24,205 nt of DNA from an uncultured Bacteroidales bacterium (GCA_937901225.1 CALCGX010000123.1:1-24205), one strand, 5' to 3'. Counted from the stretch's first letter, positions 1 through 8,953 are shown. A program made the numbers and translations. The notes: generated by a model from the sequence alone, not told the origin.

Positions 1-75
1 GTAGTGGCGGTGAGGGCGTGCCGAGCGGTATAGGCGGCGCATATATTTCTTGCGGATAGCGAGATTACTCGCCCT

Positions 76-2157
76 GTGGCATACGACATCAACCAATATG
101 TGAATGTAGCTACTGCTACCAAGGGCGGCAGTTATACTGCTTCGCTCAACTTCAAGGAGGCCAACGGTTTGGACATCGTGAGCAAACGCCGCGAGTATGG
201 CGGACGCTTTGCTATGGAGCAAAAGATGCTTAAGGATTATCTCACCCTATCAGCTAGCTTGGCAGGTCGCCGTGTGGATGAACAATGGGGCGACAATGGT
301 CAAGTGGACAATGCTTTGGGTATGAACCCAACGATGCCTGTCTATAACGAGGATGGTAGTTACTACCAACCTACAGGTGTGACCGGTGCGGTGAACCCTG
401 TGACTCGTCTCAAAGAAACTACCAGCAATGGTCAGCGCATGTATTTGATGGCTAATGCAGGATTAAAACTCAAGCTCTATAGCGATGAGCATCACAACCT
501 GAATACCTCGGTGACCTATTCATTGGACTATAATGATTTGAAGTCTAACACCTATGCTTCTGCTCTCTCCAACGAGAGTTATTGGGGAGGCTATAAAGGT
601 CGTGCTAATGTTAACTATCAAAAGAACCAAGTACACCACTTGGATTGGCTTATCAATTATGACTTCCAGATGGATGACCACACCCTTCGCTTCGTAGCAG
701 GTTCCTCTTGGGAGCAACGCACATGGGAGCAAGTGGGCGCAGAGAACCGCAACTTCACCTTCGATAAGACCTTGTGGCACTCATTAGGTTCAGGTAGTTG
801 GCTCAGCGAGGGCTTGGCTAATATGTGGACTGGTAAATCGCAATCATCGCTCTTCGGTTTCTTCGGTCGTGTGAACTACAACTGGAAGGATATGCTCTTT
901 GTGAGTGCAAGTATCCGCCGCGAGGCAAGTACTAAGTTTGGTGTGAATAGCCGTTGGGGTAACTTCCCATCAGCCAGCATCGCATGGGAGATGATGTCAG
1001 CATCGTTCATGGAACCAGCGTCTAGCGTGCTGAAGAGCTTGAAACCTCGTTTCTCATATGGTGTGACAGGTCGCGAACCAAATGACCCATATCAGTCATT
1101 ATCAACCTATTCTACTCGTCATCAATACTATATTGACGGCGAATGGGTTGTGGGTTATGCTCCATCGTCTAACGCCAACCCAATCTTGAGTTGGGAGAAG
1201 TCAGAGTCCTATAATATCGGTGTGGACTTCAATCTATGGAACCGTCTGCGTGGTAGCGTAGAATACTATATCCGTCGCTCGCCAGACCTGCTGTATCAAT
1301 ACACTGCTCCTCAACCACCATACGTACACCCTACCATCTTGGTGAACGTAGGTACCACCACCAACCGTGGTGTGGAGGTAAGTTTGAATGGCGATATCTT
1401 GAGCGGTAAAGCAGTCAATTGGAATATGGGCGTGAACTATGCATACGGTCGCACATATCTGACCAAACTATCCAATGAGGTTTACCAAGCCGCATATTTG
1501 GACTTGTACCAAAAACCTGGCGTAGGTACTTCGGAGTACTTCTTCCGTGTAGAGGAAGGTGGCGAGATTGGTCAGTTCTATGGATACGAATATGCTGGCA
1601 TTGATGAACATGGCAATATGCTGGTTCTTGACAACGAGGGCAACAAACAACCTGTAGGTTCAGCGGATGCTACATGGAAACGTAATATCGGCAATGGTGC
1701 ACCTAAGCACACCCTAAGTTGGAGCAACCAATTGTCGTGGAAGGGATTTGACCTCTCTATTCTCTTCACAGGTGCGTTTGACTATGATATTTTCAACATG
1801 CGCAAATATGGTATGGGGTTGCAAGGTTGTGGTACCGACAACGTGCTGCGCACCGCTTATACCAAGGATAAAGACGTGAAGACTGGCGGTGGTGTTATCT
1901 CCAGCTATTTCTTGGAGGACGGTTCGTATTTCAAGTTGGATAACATTACCTTGGGCTACAACTGGCAATGGCAAAACAAGGTCGTTGACGGCTTGCGTCT
2001 CTATGTAACGGCTAAGAACGTGGCTACCTTCACTGGCTATTCGGGCAACGACCCAAGTATTGTAGCGGTGAATGGTATCACCCCTGGTGTGGATACCTCT
2101 TCGGCTTATCCAACCGCTACCCAATTATGTTTAGGTGTAACATTAAAATTGCATTAA
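76..2157 (+). CDS. SusC-like TonB-dependent outer-membrane transporter, C-terminal part
   Basis: The protein is the beta-barrel portion of a SusC/RagA-family porin, which imports oligosaccharides across the outer membrane with energy from TonB. About 690 residues are visible. They are rich in alternating aromatic/polar strands and end in the typical barrel-closing strand (LCLGVTLKLH). Full-length family members have about 950-1050 residues, so the signal peptide, carboxypeptidase-like domain and plug lie upstream of the window. Position 76 is a GTG codon used only for convenience: the frame is open back to 34, but an in-frame TAG lies at 31-33. That means a frameshift or sequencing error close to the window edge, or a broken gene. 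The SusD-like gene follows after 4 bases, which confirms the SusC/SusD pair. The substrate is inferred to be starch or a related alpha-glucan from the downstream amylase and starch-binding genes. Confidence 0.9.
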   Translation: MAYDINQYVNVATATKGGSYTASLNFKEANGLDIVSKRREYGGRFAMEQKMLKDYLTLSASLAGRRVDEQWGDNGQVDNALGMNPTMPVYNEDGSYYQPTGVTGAVNPVTRLKETTSNGQRMYLMANAGLKLKLYSDEHHNLNTSVTYSLDYNDLKSNTYASALSNESYWGGYKGRANVNYQKNQVHHLDWLINYDFQMDDHTLRFVAGSSWEQRTWEQVGAENRNFTFDKTLWHSLGSGSWLSEGLANMWTGKSQSSLFGFFGRVNYNWKDMLFVSASIRREASTKFGVNSRWGNFPSASIAWEMMSASFMEPASSVLKSLKPRFSYGVTGREPNDPYQSLSTYSTRHQYYIDGEWVVGYAPSSNANPILSWEKSESYNIGVDFNLWNRLRGSVEYYIRRSPDLLYQYTAPQPPYVHPTILVNVGTTTNRGVEVSLNGDILSGKAVNWNMGVNYAYGRTYLTKLSNEVYQAAYLDLYQKPGVGTSEYFFRVEEGGEIGQFYGYEYAGIDEHGNMLVLDNEGNKQPVGSADATWKRNIGNGAPKHTLSWSNQLSWKGFDLSILFTGAFDYDIFNMRKYGMGLQGCGTDNVLRTAYTKDKDVKTGGGVISSYFLEDGSYFKLDNITLGYNWQWQNKVVDGLRLYVTAKNVATFTGYSGNDPSIVAVNGITPGVDTSSAYPTATQLCLGVTLKLH

Positions 2158-2161
2158 TGCT

Positions 2162-3949
2162 ATGAAAAAGATCACATATATTATCCTATTCTTTGCTTTC
2201 GCATTGGTAGGGTGCGACATGAATGAGCAAGTGTTTGACCGCATAGATGCTACGGTATATTATCAAAACGAGGCATCGGTGAAAGGTGCTGTGGCTGCCA
2301 TCTATGGCAATGCAGCGATGAGTTATTTGGAGTATTTCTGGTACCTGAATGAGTTTTCTGCCGACCAAGTCGCTTGGCGTGTATGGAACGGTGGCTTGTG
2401 GGGCTACGACGAGGGCGAGAAGACGGTGCTCTCTACCCATACATGGACTGCTGAGTCTAAGATTATCCGCTCTACATGGGAGACCGCTTGGTCCACCATC
2501 GGTTTGTGTAACACCCTGTTGGGCGACTTTGAAAGGCTGGATGCTGCTTCGCTGGGCATGACAGAGGAGAAACTCAATGCCTATGTAGCAGAGGTGCGCA
2601 CCTTGCGTGCATGGGCGTACTACAACTGCTTCGAGCTGTGGGGTGGTGCTATCCCATTGTACACCGCGCAAGGTGGTGAGATACCTGGTTCAGCAGACAA
2701 AGACTTCCAAAAAGGTTGCGAGAAGGTATACGACTTCATTTGCAGCGAGCTGGATGCCTGCTACGCAGATCTTCCTAAGGAAGATGGCAGTCATGCTACC
2801 CGCAACCGTATGAACCAGGCTGTTAACCGTATGATCAAGATGCGTATGTTGCTCAACAGTGAGGTGTTCACTGGCAAAGCACACTTTGATGAGTGTGCCG
2901 TATTGGCGCAAGAGTTGTTGGACGGCAAGTATGGTACCTACCAGTTGGCTAGCGACTATCGCGATATTTACCATATCGAAAACAACACCTGCCCTGAGGT
3001 GGTGATGGCCTTCTCCATGGAGAACGGCCAATTGAACGCCGGCTGGATGCGCGATATGCCATTCTTGGCATACACCTATGCTGAGTACTTCAATTTCGCA
3101 TCTACCCAATCGGCATGGAACTGCTGCTGCTTGGCCCCATCCTACGACAACTCGGGTACTGTGAACCCTACTCACGGCTATTCAGAGGGCGCAGTATGCT
3201 TCCTGGATGCTCCTTACAACGACCGCCTGGGCGCCGTGTATGAGCGCTTCAGCGACAAGGATATCCGCAAAGGCAACTACACATGGGAGAATGGCAACTA
3301 CAATGGTATCTTCTTGCGCGGATTGCAAAAAGCCGCTTGGGGTACAGGCGAGGTGCTGAAGGCAGATGCTGACCGCGATGGTATGGAACTGTATTATGCG
3401 GACCAAGTGGGTCAATTCCCTGGTGCAACGACTATCGGTCGTGACTTGGAGCCAGTGATGTCACCTCGTTGGGGACAAACCAACTCGGGTGTGCGTTTGG
3501 TGCGTTATCCTATCTATCCTGAGAGCGAGGGCAAGGATTTTCAAGACATCGACGATGTGGAGTTCCGTTGGGCAGAGGTGTATTACACGTTGGCAGAATG
3601 TAAACTGCGTGCTGGCGATGCACCTGCCGCTGAGCAATTGGTGTTGCAAGTGCGCAAGCGTTACTTCAAGAACGAGGCCGATGCAAAGGACTATGGTCGT
3701 ATCAAGACCATCGACGAGATATGGATGCTCGACCAATGGGGACAAGAGTTCCTCAGCGAGGGTCGTCGTCGCCGTACCGACTTGCGTCGCTTTGACAAGT
3801 TCACACAAGGACAATGGTGGTTCTTTGGCCGCACATCGGATGACGGCTTCAGCTATCCTGCTAAGCGTGACCGCAAATATGAGTGGTTCCCATTGCCAGC
3901 CAGTGCATTGAGTGTTAATCCAGCATTACAACAGAATCCGAACTATTAA
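2162..3949 (+). CDS. SusD-like starch-binding outer-membrane lipoprotein
   Basis: The 595-aa protein is a SusD/RagB-family lipoprotein that sits as a lid on the SusC barrel and captures glycan at the cell surface. The N-terminus has a hydrophobic signal ending in a lipobox with the modified cysteine at residue 18 (LVGC). The N-terminal part contains the helical, TPR-like pattern of the family, including a segment like AEVRTLRAWAYY around residue 145. The C-terminal third has the family features EVYYTLAEC..LRAGD and GQEFLSEGRRRRTDLRRF. The extreme C-terminus (YEWFPLPASALSVNPAL) is the classic SusD ending. Length is normal. It begins 4 bases after the SusC stop and is surely co-transcribed with it. 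Specificity for starch is inferred from the neighbours, not from residues I can verify. Confidence 0.95.
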   Translation: MKKITYIILFFAFALVGCDMNEQVFDRIDATVYYQNEASVKGAVAAIYGNAAMSYLEYFWYLNEFSADQVAWRVWNGGLWGYDEGEKTVLSTHTWTAESKIIRSTWETAWSTIGLCNTLLGDFERLDAASLGMTEEKLNAYVAEVRTLRAWAYYNCFELWGGAIPLYTAQGGEIPGSADKDFQKGCEKVYDFICSELDACYADLPKEDGSHATRNRMNQAVNRMIKMRMLLNSEVFTGKAHFDECAVLAQELLDGKYGTYQLASDYRDIYHIENNTCPEVVMAFSMENGQLNAGWMRDMPFLAYTYAEYFNFASTQSAWNCCCLAPSYDNSGTVNPTHGYSEGAVCFLDAPYNDRLGAVYERFSDKDIRKGNYTWENGNYNGIFLRGLQKAAWGTGEVLKADADRDGMELYYADQVGQFPGATTIGRDLEPVMSPRWGQTNSGVRLVRYPIYPESEGKDFQDIDDVEFRWAEVYYTLAECKLRAGDAPAAEQLVLQVRKRYFKNEADAKDYGRIKTIDEIWMLDQWGQEFLSEGRRRRTDLRRFDKFTQGQWWFFGRTSDDGFSYPAKRDRKYEWFPLPASALSVNPALQQNPNY

Positions 3950-3951
3950 TT

Positions 3952-4040
3952 AGGTTAAAGGTTAGAGGTTAAAGGCGAGCGGCGAAAGCCGCATATTCCG
4001 CGCCTTTAAGCTTTAAACTTTCAACTTTAAACTTTAAACT
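3952..4040. repeat. Imperfect long inverted repeat between the SusD- and SusE-like genes
   Basis: The 99-base gap holds repeats of GGTTAAAGG/GGTTAGAGG on the left and CTTTAAACTTTCAACTTTAAAC-type repeats on the right. The two arms are largely complementary and enclose a small perfect hairpin GCGGC-gaaa-GCCGC (3979-3992). As RNA this would be a long hairpin between two polycistronic genes. It has no poly-U tail, so it looks like a dispersed repeat or a processing/stability element rather than a terminator. Confidence 0.6.
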
Positions 4041-4048
4041 AAAATAAT

Positions 4049-5527
4049 ATGAAAAAGTATATAATATCAATGATGGCATGCATGGCATTGTTGTTTGCAA
4101 GCTGCCAACAGGAACAAATAGTATTCGACCACGAGCAACAGCAATTTAAGGTGTTGGAGAATGCTATTCTCATCGAACTGATTGCGCCTATCGGCACCGC
4201 TGTGGATGAGGAGATTTATATCATCGGTGCGTTCAACGGCATGGACGAGAAAACGGTTGTCGGCAATGTGGCATGGCAGTTGGAGAAAGCCGAGAACTCC
4301 GACAAGAAATGGGGTATCTACCTCTTCCCAGGCGACTTTGTAGAGGGTAAGACCTTGGCTGATGGCTTCAGTTTTGTGAGCAAGAAATCGGGTCTGGAAT
4401 ACACCATCAAGGGCGAGCCAGCTACGCATACATTGACCGCGAGTGTTGGTCAGATGTATAATGTGTGGGCAGACCGTTGGGCATCGTATTTTAGCACCGA
4501 AGGAGAGCAAGTGGAGCACGATGGTGCGGTGGTATATGTACTGGATGAGAGTGGTTTTGGTCAGCTGAACCTCTATATGTATGGCGACGTGAACGACCTG
4601 AATGGCGGTTGGCCAGGTATGGCAGTGACCGGCACAGAGACCATCAACGGCATGGAGCTCAAGTACTTCGACATAGGCGCAGACAACGAGGGTCTGAGCG
4701 AGACACTGATCTTCTCTGACAACGGTAGTAACCAGTTGGCGGATTACGGTCCAGTGGTGTTCTCCAGCAGCGAACCTATCTACTTGCACATCACCGCGGA
4801 AGGCACCATCGAGAAACTCAAGATGGACAATACCGTGGAGCATGACGGTGCGGTTGTGTATGTGTTGGATGGTTTGGAGTGGGGCATGAACACGACCCTC
4901 TATATGTGGGGCGATGTGAACGACCTGAATGGCGGTTGGCCAGGTATGGCAGTGACCGGCACGGAGAAGATAGGCGACTACACCTATATGTATTATGATA
5001 TGGGTGCAGCGAATGCGGGCTTGAACGAAAACCTGATCTTCAGCAATAATGGCGCGAGTCAGTTGGGTGACTACGCTTATACCATTGGCGAGAATATCTA
5101 TCTCTATCTCACCAGCGAAGGTGCACAACTCATTGCCGATCCTGCTAATCCAGGCGACGTGCTATGGTTTGACCCACAAGCCAAACCCAAAGAAGAAGCT
5201 ACCATTGACCTCTGGATTTATAGTGCCACAGAGACACTTACCCCATTGCACCTCTACGCATGGGGCAGCAAAGAGGTGTTTGGCGGTTGGCCAGGTGCTG
5301 TGGTAGCAGATATGGAGGTAGGGGCTATGCTCAACTTGCCACTGCTGCACACCCAGATCACTGGTTTTGTGGGCGATGAGTACAATCTGATCTTCAACAA
5401 TAATGCCGGCGCACAATTGGCAGACTATAATATCAAAGCTGTTGAGGCAACCAACGAGTATTATATCAAGGTAACAGACACCGCGGTTACACCGCTGAGT
5501 CTTGCAGCACAAATACAAGGAAGATGA
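4049..5527 (+). CDS. SusE/SusF-like surface lipoprotein with three starch-binding (CBM26-like) repeats
   Basis: The 492-aa protein is probably a surface glycan-binding lipoprotein that holds starch near the SusC/D transporter. It has a signal peptide with a lipobox (LLFASC, Cys19). An N-terminal beta domain (about 25-150) resembles the first domain of SusE/F. Three repeats follow, at about 160-255, 268-360 and 390-480. Each carries a W/Y-G-D or W-G-S start, a GGWPG motif, and a later LIF(S/N)(D/N)N-G-x-QL-x-DY motif. This is the pattern of family-26-type starch-binding modules. Repeats 1 and 2 share nearly identical DNA. The stop overlaps the start of the downstream amylase by 4 bases (ATGA), which implies translational coupling. 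Assignment to SusE versus SusF is not possible from sequence alone. Confidence 0.85.
   Translation: MKKYIISMMACMALLFASCQQEQIVFDHEQQQFKVLENAILIELIAPIGTAVDEEIYIIGAFNGMDEKTVVGNVAWQLEKAENSDKKWGIYLFPGDFVEGKTLADGFSFVSKKSGLEYTIKGEPATHTLTASVGQMYNVWADRWASYFSTEGEQVEHDGAVVYVLDESGFGQLNLYMYGDVNDLNGGWPGMAVTGTETINGMELKYFDIGADNEGLSETLIFSDNGSNQLADYGPVVFSSSEPIYLHITAEGTIEKLKMDNTVEHDGAVVYVLDGLEWGMNTTLYMWGDVNDLNGGWPGMAVTGTEKIGDYTYMYYDMGAANAGLNENLIFSNNGASQLGDYAYTIGENIYLYLTSEGAQLIADPANPGDVLWFDPQAKPKEEATIDLWIYSATETLTPLHLYAWGSKEVFGGWPGAVVADMEVGAMLNLPLLHTQITGFVGDEYNLIFNNNAGAQLADYNIKAVEATNEYYIKVTDTAVTPLSLAAQIQGR
4583..4967 (+). repeat. Near-identical 58-bp direct repeats inside the starch-binding gene
   Basis: Bases 4583-4640 and 4910-4967 differ at only two positions over 58 bp, both silent. 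They encode the same GDVNDLNGGWPGMAVTGTE segment in binding repeats 1 and 2. The third repeat (about 5260-5310) keeps GGWPG but has diverged. This suggests a recent duplication or gene conversion between the first two modules. Confidence 0.85.
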
Positions 5528-6876
5528 AAACGAGCAATTGGATAGTATCCCTATTATTGGTGTTTGTAGCAGGCGCTTTTGCCTGCTGCAAGCCCAACAA
5601 TGGCACACAGACTGAGGAGCCAGAAAAGCCTCAAACGCCTGTAGTGGAGGCGAATAAGATGGTTATTTATGAGTGCAACGAGCGCCTCTTTGCCGAGCAA
5701 GAGGCATTTGCGGCGATTGAGGCGTATATCCCCACCCTCAAGCAGATGGGGGTGAACGTGTTGTGGCTGATGCCTATCCACCCACGTGGCGAGGGCGACA
5801 AGTCGATTGGTTCACCCTATTGCGTAAAAGATTTCAAGGGTATCGACCCTGCTTTTGGTACGATGAAGGACTTGCAATCGTTGGTGGGCACGGCGCATCA
5901 AAATGGCATGAAGGTGATTTTGGACTGGATTGGCAACCACACCGCATGGGATAATGCGTGGGTGACGGCACATAAAAACGATAATTGGTACACTGGTCCA
6001 CAGACAGGCGATGAGCAGCAATGGGCGGATGTGACATTCCTCAACTACAACAATCCTGCGGTATGCGATGCCATGCAAGATGCCATGCTCTACTGGGTGG
6101 ACGAGGCAGATGTGGACGGCTATCGCTGCGACTATGCGCATGGTGTGCCCCTGGACTTCTGGATGAAGGCGAATGCGGAGATCTTCAAGCGCAAGAGCGA
6201 TGCCATCATGCTCGCCGAGACTAGCGATGTGCGCCTGTGCAATGCAGGATTCAACCTGCTGTATAGTTGGAGTTATATGTATGCTATTGAGGGCTTGTAT
6301 AAGGGTACGGGCACTTTTGCTTCGTTGCTGTCTGCCAGCAAGTCGGAGTATGAATCCACACCTAAAGGTTGCGAGCGTATGCGCTATGTGACCACCCACG
6401 ACGAGACATCGCAAGTGGCTCCTGCTACCGTGTTCCGCACTGCGAAGGGCGAGTTGTCGGCTTTCTGCTTGACCATCTTTATGGGCGGTGTGCCGATGAT
6501 CTATTCGTCGCAGGATTTGGGGTATATGAATACCATCAATTTCTTCCACTATAATCTGCTGGATTTTGCAGGGAAAAATACGACACGCGATGCGTTGTGC
6601 GAGTTGATGGGTGTATATCATGCCACTGCCACCTTGCGCGGTGGTAAACAATCTACGGGCACGCTCAATAGCGATGTGCCTTATATCGAATACGAGGCAG
6701 GCGACAAAACCTTGCTCGTGATTTGCAACACCTCTAAGAGCGAGCAACAGGTGAAATTGCCCATGAAGCACCAAGGCAAAGTGGGGAGCGATTTGCTGAG
6801 CAAACAACCCTGCACTTTGGGCAGTGTGACGACATTATCTGAATACGAGTATCGTATATATCAATTAACTAATTAA
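5524..6876 (+). CDS. Lipoprotein GH13 alpha-amylase (SusG-like role)
   Basis: The 450-aa protein is a glycoside hydrolase family 13 enzyme that should cleave alpha-1,4-glucan at the cell surface. The signal peptide ends at GAFAC (Cys21 as likely lipid anchor). All four GH13 conserved regions are visible: region I DWIGNH (134-139), region II DGYRCDYA with the nucleophile Asp203 after Arg201, region III MLAETSD with the acid/base Glu232, and region IV TTHDE with His292-Asp293. The protein is compact compared with SusG (about 690 aa), lacking its inserted carbohydrate-binding domain. Binding may be supplied by the separate starch-binding proteins on each side. The start overlaps the preceding stop by 4 bases. 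The enzyme could favour a related alpha-glucan; the exact subfamily cannot be assigned here. Confidence 0.93.
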   Translation: MKTSNWIVSLLLVFVAGAFACCKPNNGTQTEEPEKPQTPVVEANKMVIYECNERLFAEQEAFAAIEAYIPTLKQMGVNVLWLMPIHPRGEGDKSIGSPYCVKDFKGIDPAFGTMKDLQSLVGTAHQNGMKVILDWIGNHTAWDNAWVTAHKNDNWYTGPQTGDEQQWADVTFLNYNNPAVCDAMQDAMLYWVDEADVDGYRCDYAHGVPLDFWMKANAEIFKRKSDAIMLAETSDVRLCNAGFNLLYSWSYMYAIEGLYKGTGTFASLLSASKSEYESTPKGCERMRYVTTHDETSQVAPATVFRTAKGELSAFCLTIFMGGVPMIYSSQDLGYMNTINFFHYNLLDFAGKNTTRDALCELMGVYHATATLRGGKQSTGTLNSDVPYIEYEAGDKTLLVICNTSKSEQQVKLPMKHQGKVGSDLLSKQPCTLGSVTTLSEYEYRIYQLTN

Positions 6877-6888
6877 CAATTAACGATT

Positions 6889-7710
6889 ATGAAAAAATTT
6901 ACTTTTTTGATGGCAATGGTATTTGCCATGGTGATGAACCTCAATGCTGGCACACGTACTATTTATTTGGATGCCAATATTTGGGCTGTTGACAATCCTG
7001 TTTTTGCTGCATGGGTGTGGAACACTGGTGATGCAGATGCTCAAGGTTACCACTTCACTTTGGTGGAGGGGACTATCTACAAGGCAGAAATCCGCGATGA
7101 CGCAACTCAAGCTATTTTCCTGCGCAAAGACCCAGCAGCTGAGAATGCTACTACAGGCGTTTGGGAAGGTGAATGGAACCGCGCACAAACAGCTATCCCT
7201 GCGGATAAGAACATGTTTCGTGTGACCAGTTGGGAAGACCCATGGGGCGTTTGGATGACTTATGGAGAAACGGTAGAATATGCTACCCATAAGTTATATG
7301 TCAACAACCAAACAGGTTGGGACGTGTTTGATATCTACGCTTATGGCAACATGGAGGCATTTGGCGGATGGCCAGGCGCTACTACTGCTCCTACAGAGGA
7401 GAAGAATGGCGTGACATACAGCGTGTATGAATTCCAAGTAGAGAAAGCGGCTCCTAACTTGAATCTGATTATCCACAACAATGTGGGTGAAGGCGCAGAG
7501 GGTGATAAGCGTTTGTATTTCACCATCAACGAGGCACGTGATTATTACCTCAATATCACGAATGAAACGGTTAGTGAGGTTAATGACACCACTACCAATA
7601 TTCTTTCTAATCAGGTAAATCAAAGTTTTGTTAAATTCATCCAAAACGGTCAGATCTTCATCCTTCAGGAAGGAAAGACCTATAACATCATGGGAGTAGA
7701 AGTGAAATAA
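6889..7710 (+). CDS. Secreted protein with a starch-binding (CBM26-like) module
   Basis: The 273-aa protein has a type I signal peptide (cleavage near NLNAG, residue 20) with no lipobox. An N-terminal beta domain (about 20-125) has the pattern FAAWVW...GTIYKAEI...IFLRKDP...IPADKNMF, seen in many Bacteroidales surface glycan-binding proteins. A second module (about 130-225) carries FGGWPG and NLIIHNN, matching the starch-binding repeats of the gene two upstream. The last 26 residues (VKFIQNGQIFILQ... to NIMGVEVK) resemble a short C-terminal motif common on secreted Prevotella/Bacteroidales proteins, whose role is not settled; it may be a sorting or surface-attachment signal. The gene starts 12 bases after the amylase stop and is the last of the operon. 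A role as accessory starch-binding protein is inferred. Confidence 0.8.
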   Translation: MKKFTFLMAMVFAMVMNLNAGTRTIYLDANIWAVDNPVFAAWVWNTGDADAQGYHFTLVEGTIYKAEIRDDATQAIFLRKDPAAENATTGVWEGEWNRAQTAIPADKNMFRVTSWEDPWGVWMTYGETVEYATHKLYVNNQTGWDVFDIYAYGNMEAFGGWPGATTAPTEEKNGVTYSVYEFQVEKAAPNLNLIIHNNVGEGAEGDKRLYFTINEARDYYLNITNETVSEVNDTTTNILSNQVNQSFVKFIQNGQIFILQEGKTYNIMGVEVK

Positions 7711-7737
7711 TTGCTTCACCCTATTGAAAGACTATGA

Positions 7738-7775
7738 AACTTGCCCAGTTCTATGTGGACTGGGCAAGTTTTTTT
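7738..7775 (+). terminator. Rho-independent terminator of the starch-utilisation operon
   Basis: A perfect 12-bp stem (AACTTGCCCAGT / ACTGGGCAAGTT) with a 9-base loop is followed by a run of T (seven in total counting the stem end). It lies 27 bases after the last stop codon. Confidence 0.95.
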
Positions 7776-7830
7776 GCTATAAGGATAACGGCTGTTTTTA
7801 GTACATTTCTCTGGGGCTATGGTGGGTTTT

Positions 7831-8142
7831 TTAATCTTGCAGTATAAACTTAGCAGGTGTTCCTTCGGCAGCGTTTGGAGCAATCCAGACATGGAATTCG
7901 CCTGGCTCCGCAGAGCAAGTATATGCTCCATCAGCCCCAAGAGTTACCCCTTCCGCTAAATGCCAATATGCCAGGTCTGTAACATCAAGGTTATACATAA
8001 CTGTCTCATATTGTTGTAAACCATCATGACCCATGTGTGCAAATTTTGCACATGTGCTCTGTTCTTCTAATTCTCCTTCATTGAATACATTGCGGATGTG
8101 CCTTGAGATAACAGTTCTATCTTTCTGAAACAGTTCAGCCAT
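7831..8142 (-). pseudogene. Chimeric remnant: RhuM-family N-terminal fragment fused to a GH3-like C-terminal tail
   Basis: The 103-codon ORF reads in two parts. Residues 1-53 (AELFQKDRTVISRHIRNVFNEGELEE ... YNLDV, quoted in part) match the N-terminal DNA-binding-like part of RhuM/virulence-associated proteins. At YNLDV, where RhuM normally continues with IISVGYRVNS, the sequence switches to a tail containing AEPGEFHVWIAP and ending KFIL. This resembles the fibronectin III-like end of GH3 beta-glucosidases. The frame is also open a little upstream of the ATG (DEFVEPAQ), and the RhuM similarity breaks at the direct repeat starting at 8150. I read it as two gene remnants joined by deletion. It could be expressed as a short protein, but nothing indicates a function. 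Confidence 0.65.
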
Positions 8143-8149
8143 TTGTGCT

Positions 8150-8218
8150 GGCTCTACGAATTCATCCTAAATTATATCCCTTGAAAATTGGGGAGAAATC
8201 CTAGAAAAGAAAAAGATG
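8150..8218. repeat. Direct repeat copy R1 (about 69 bp)
   Basis: This copy runs from GGCTCTACGA to a poly-A tract and GATG. It is about 93% identical to R3 (9665-9733), with a few mismatches and two single-A indels. A diverged third copy lies at 9293-9325. On the + strand all three encode W/Y-LY-[ED]-[FI]-IL-[NK]-Y-[IV]-P, so they may be remnants of the 3' end of an old gene. I do not recognise that gene. Confidence 0.8.
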
Positions 8219-8245
8219 AGAAACTGCGTACGCTGGTTGAAGGCA

Positions 8246-8452
8246 TTAAAAATCATTATCCTCATACGAATCAAAGCCTGACATGCCGTCATCGTCATAG
8301 TCGCCACAGTCCCAGTCTTCACGCGATGTCCAGTTACCAGAGCCACTTGTGCGGTGGCGGCGATCTTCACTCATACTGCGGTAATCTTCGATGTCAAACA
8401 ATCCATTGGTTGAGCTCTCATCGGAGCCAAAAAGAAAATCAAATAGTCCCAT
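8246..8452 (-). CDS. Small acidic hypothetical protein
   Basis: The 68-aa ORF starts MGLFDFLFGSDES and ends in a very acidic Asp/Glu/Gly-rich tail (YDDDGMSGFDSYEDNDF). It has no signal peptide, cysteine motif or known domain that I can see. The short hydrophobic N-terminus followed by a charged disordered tail is the shape of several small conserved hypothetical proteins in Bacteroidales, but I cannot name a family. It sits between two pseudogenes and has no obvious partner. It may be a genuine stand-alone gene or the surviving part of a longer one. Its low-complexity composition makes a chance ORF possible. Confidence 0.45.
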   Translation of the reverse strand: MGLFDFLFGSDESSTNGLFDIEDYRSMSEDRRHRTSGSGNWTSREDWDCGDYDDDGMSGFDSYEDNDF

Positions 8453-8525
8453 AGTAGTAATTTTGAATTAGAAGTAATACGAAAACATTTTAATTAAGAT
8501 CCAAAGAACAAATTCTTATATTCAA

Positions 8526-8953
8526 CTAGTGCATTTTTTGCAATAGTTCGCTGGCGGGCATCTCCATGCGGTTGAAGGCGAACCACTTTTTGCCTAGGTC
8601 CTTGATGCTGGCACCGAGGTGATAGACTGTCTCATCAATACAGAGATAATAACATCCAAGTTGTATATTTCAACATTACGACGAACCATACGATTACCTT
8701 CTTTTTGAACTAGTTCCAAAATGGAACAAGTTGCCTGACGCTCAAGTTCTCCACTTTCAAAAATATTTTTCAGGTGCTTAGTAATCGCTTGGCGTTGTGT
8801 ACCAAACAATACTGCTATTTGTTGTTGATTGAGCCAAACAGTTTCGTCTTGTAAGCGCACTTCCAATTGGATAGTTTCGTTTGGTTGATATAATACAATT
8901 TCGTTTGTTGAAGTATTGGTTACGGCCAATTCATTTTTCATTTCCTTGTTCAT
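8526..8953 (-). pseudogene. RhuM-family gene with internal deletion and frameshift
   Basis: From the ATG at 8953 the frame encodes about 105 residues of a RhuM-like protein (ETVWLNQQQIAVLFGTQRQA, then KHLKNIFESGELE and YNLDVIISV). It then runs out of homology and stops at 8594. In a different frame, about 8526-8630, the strand encodes ETVYHLGASIKDLGKKWFAF followed by a short tail and stop. That is the C-terminal motif seen in this group of proteins. The middle of the gene (roughly the Fic/RhuM core) is missing and the ends are out of frame. A consensus-like -7 element lies upstream at 9015-9022. The gene is dead as a full-length protein, though a truncated DNA-binding-like fragment could still be made. 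Confidence 0.75.

Noticed and set aside
4067..5128. 353-codon minus-strand ORF opposite the starch-binding gene
   Set aside because: Long only because of codon bias on the opposite strand; the plus-strand gene has clear motifs and operon context.
8188..8454. 88-codon plus-strand ORF opposite the small acidic gene
   Set aside because: It is the antisense of the acidic ORF, with a His/Ser-rich composition typical of a shadow frame.
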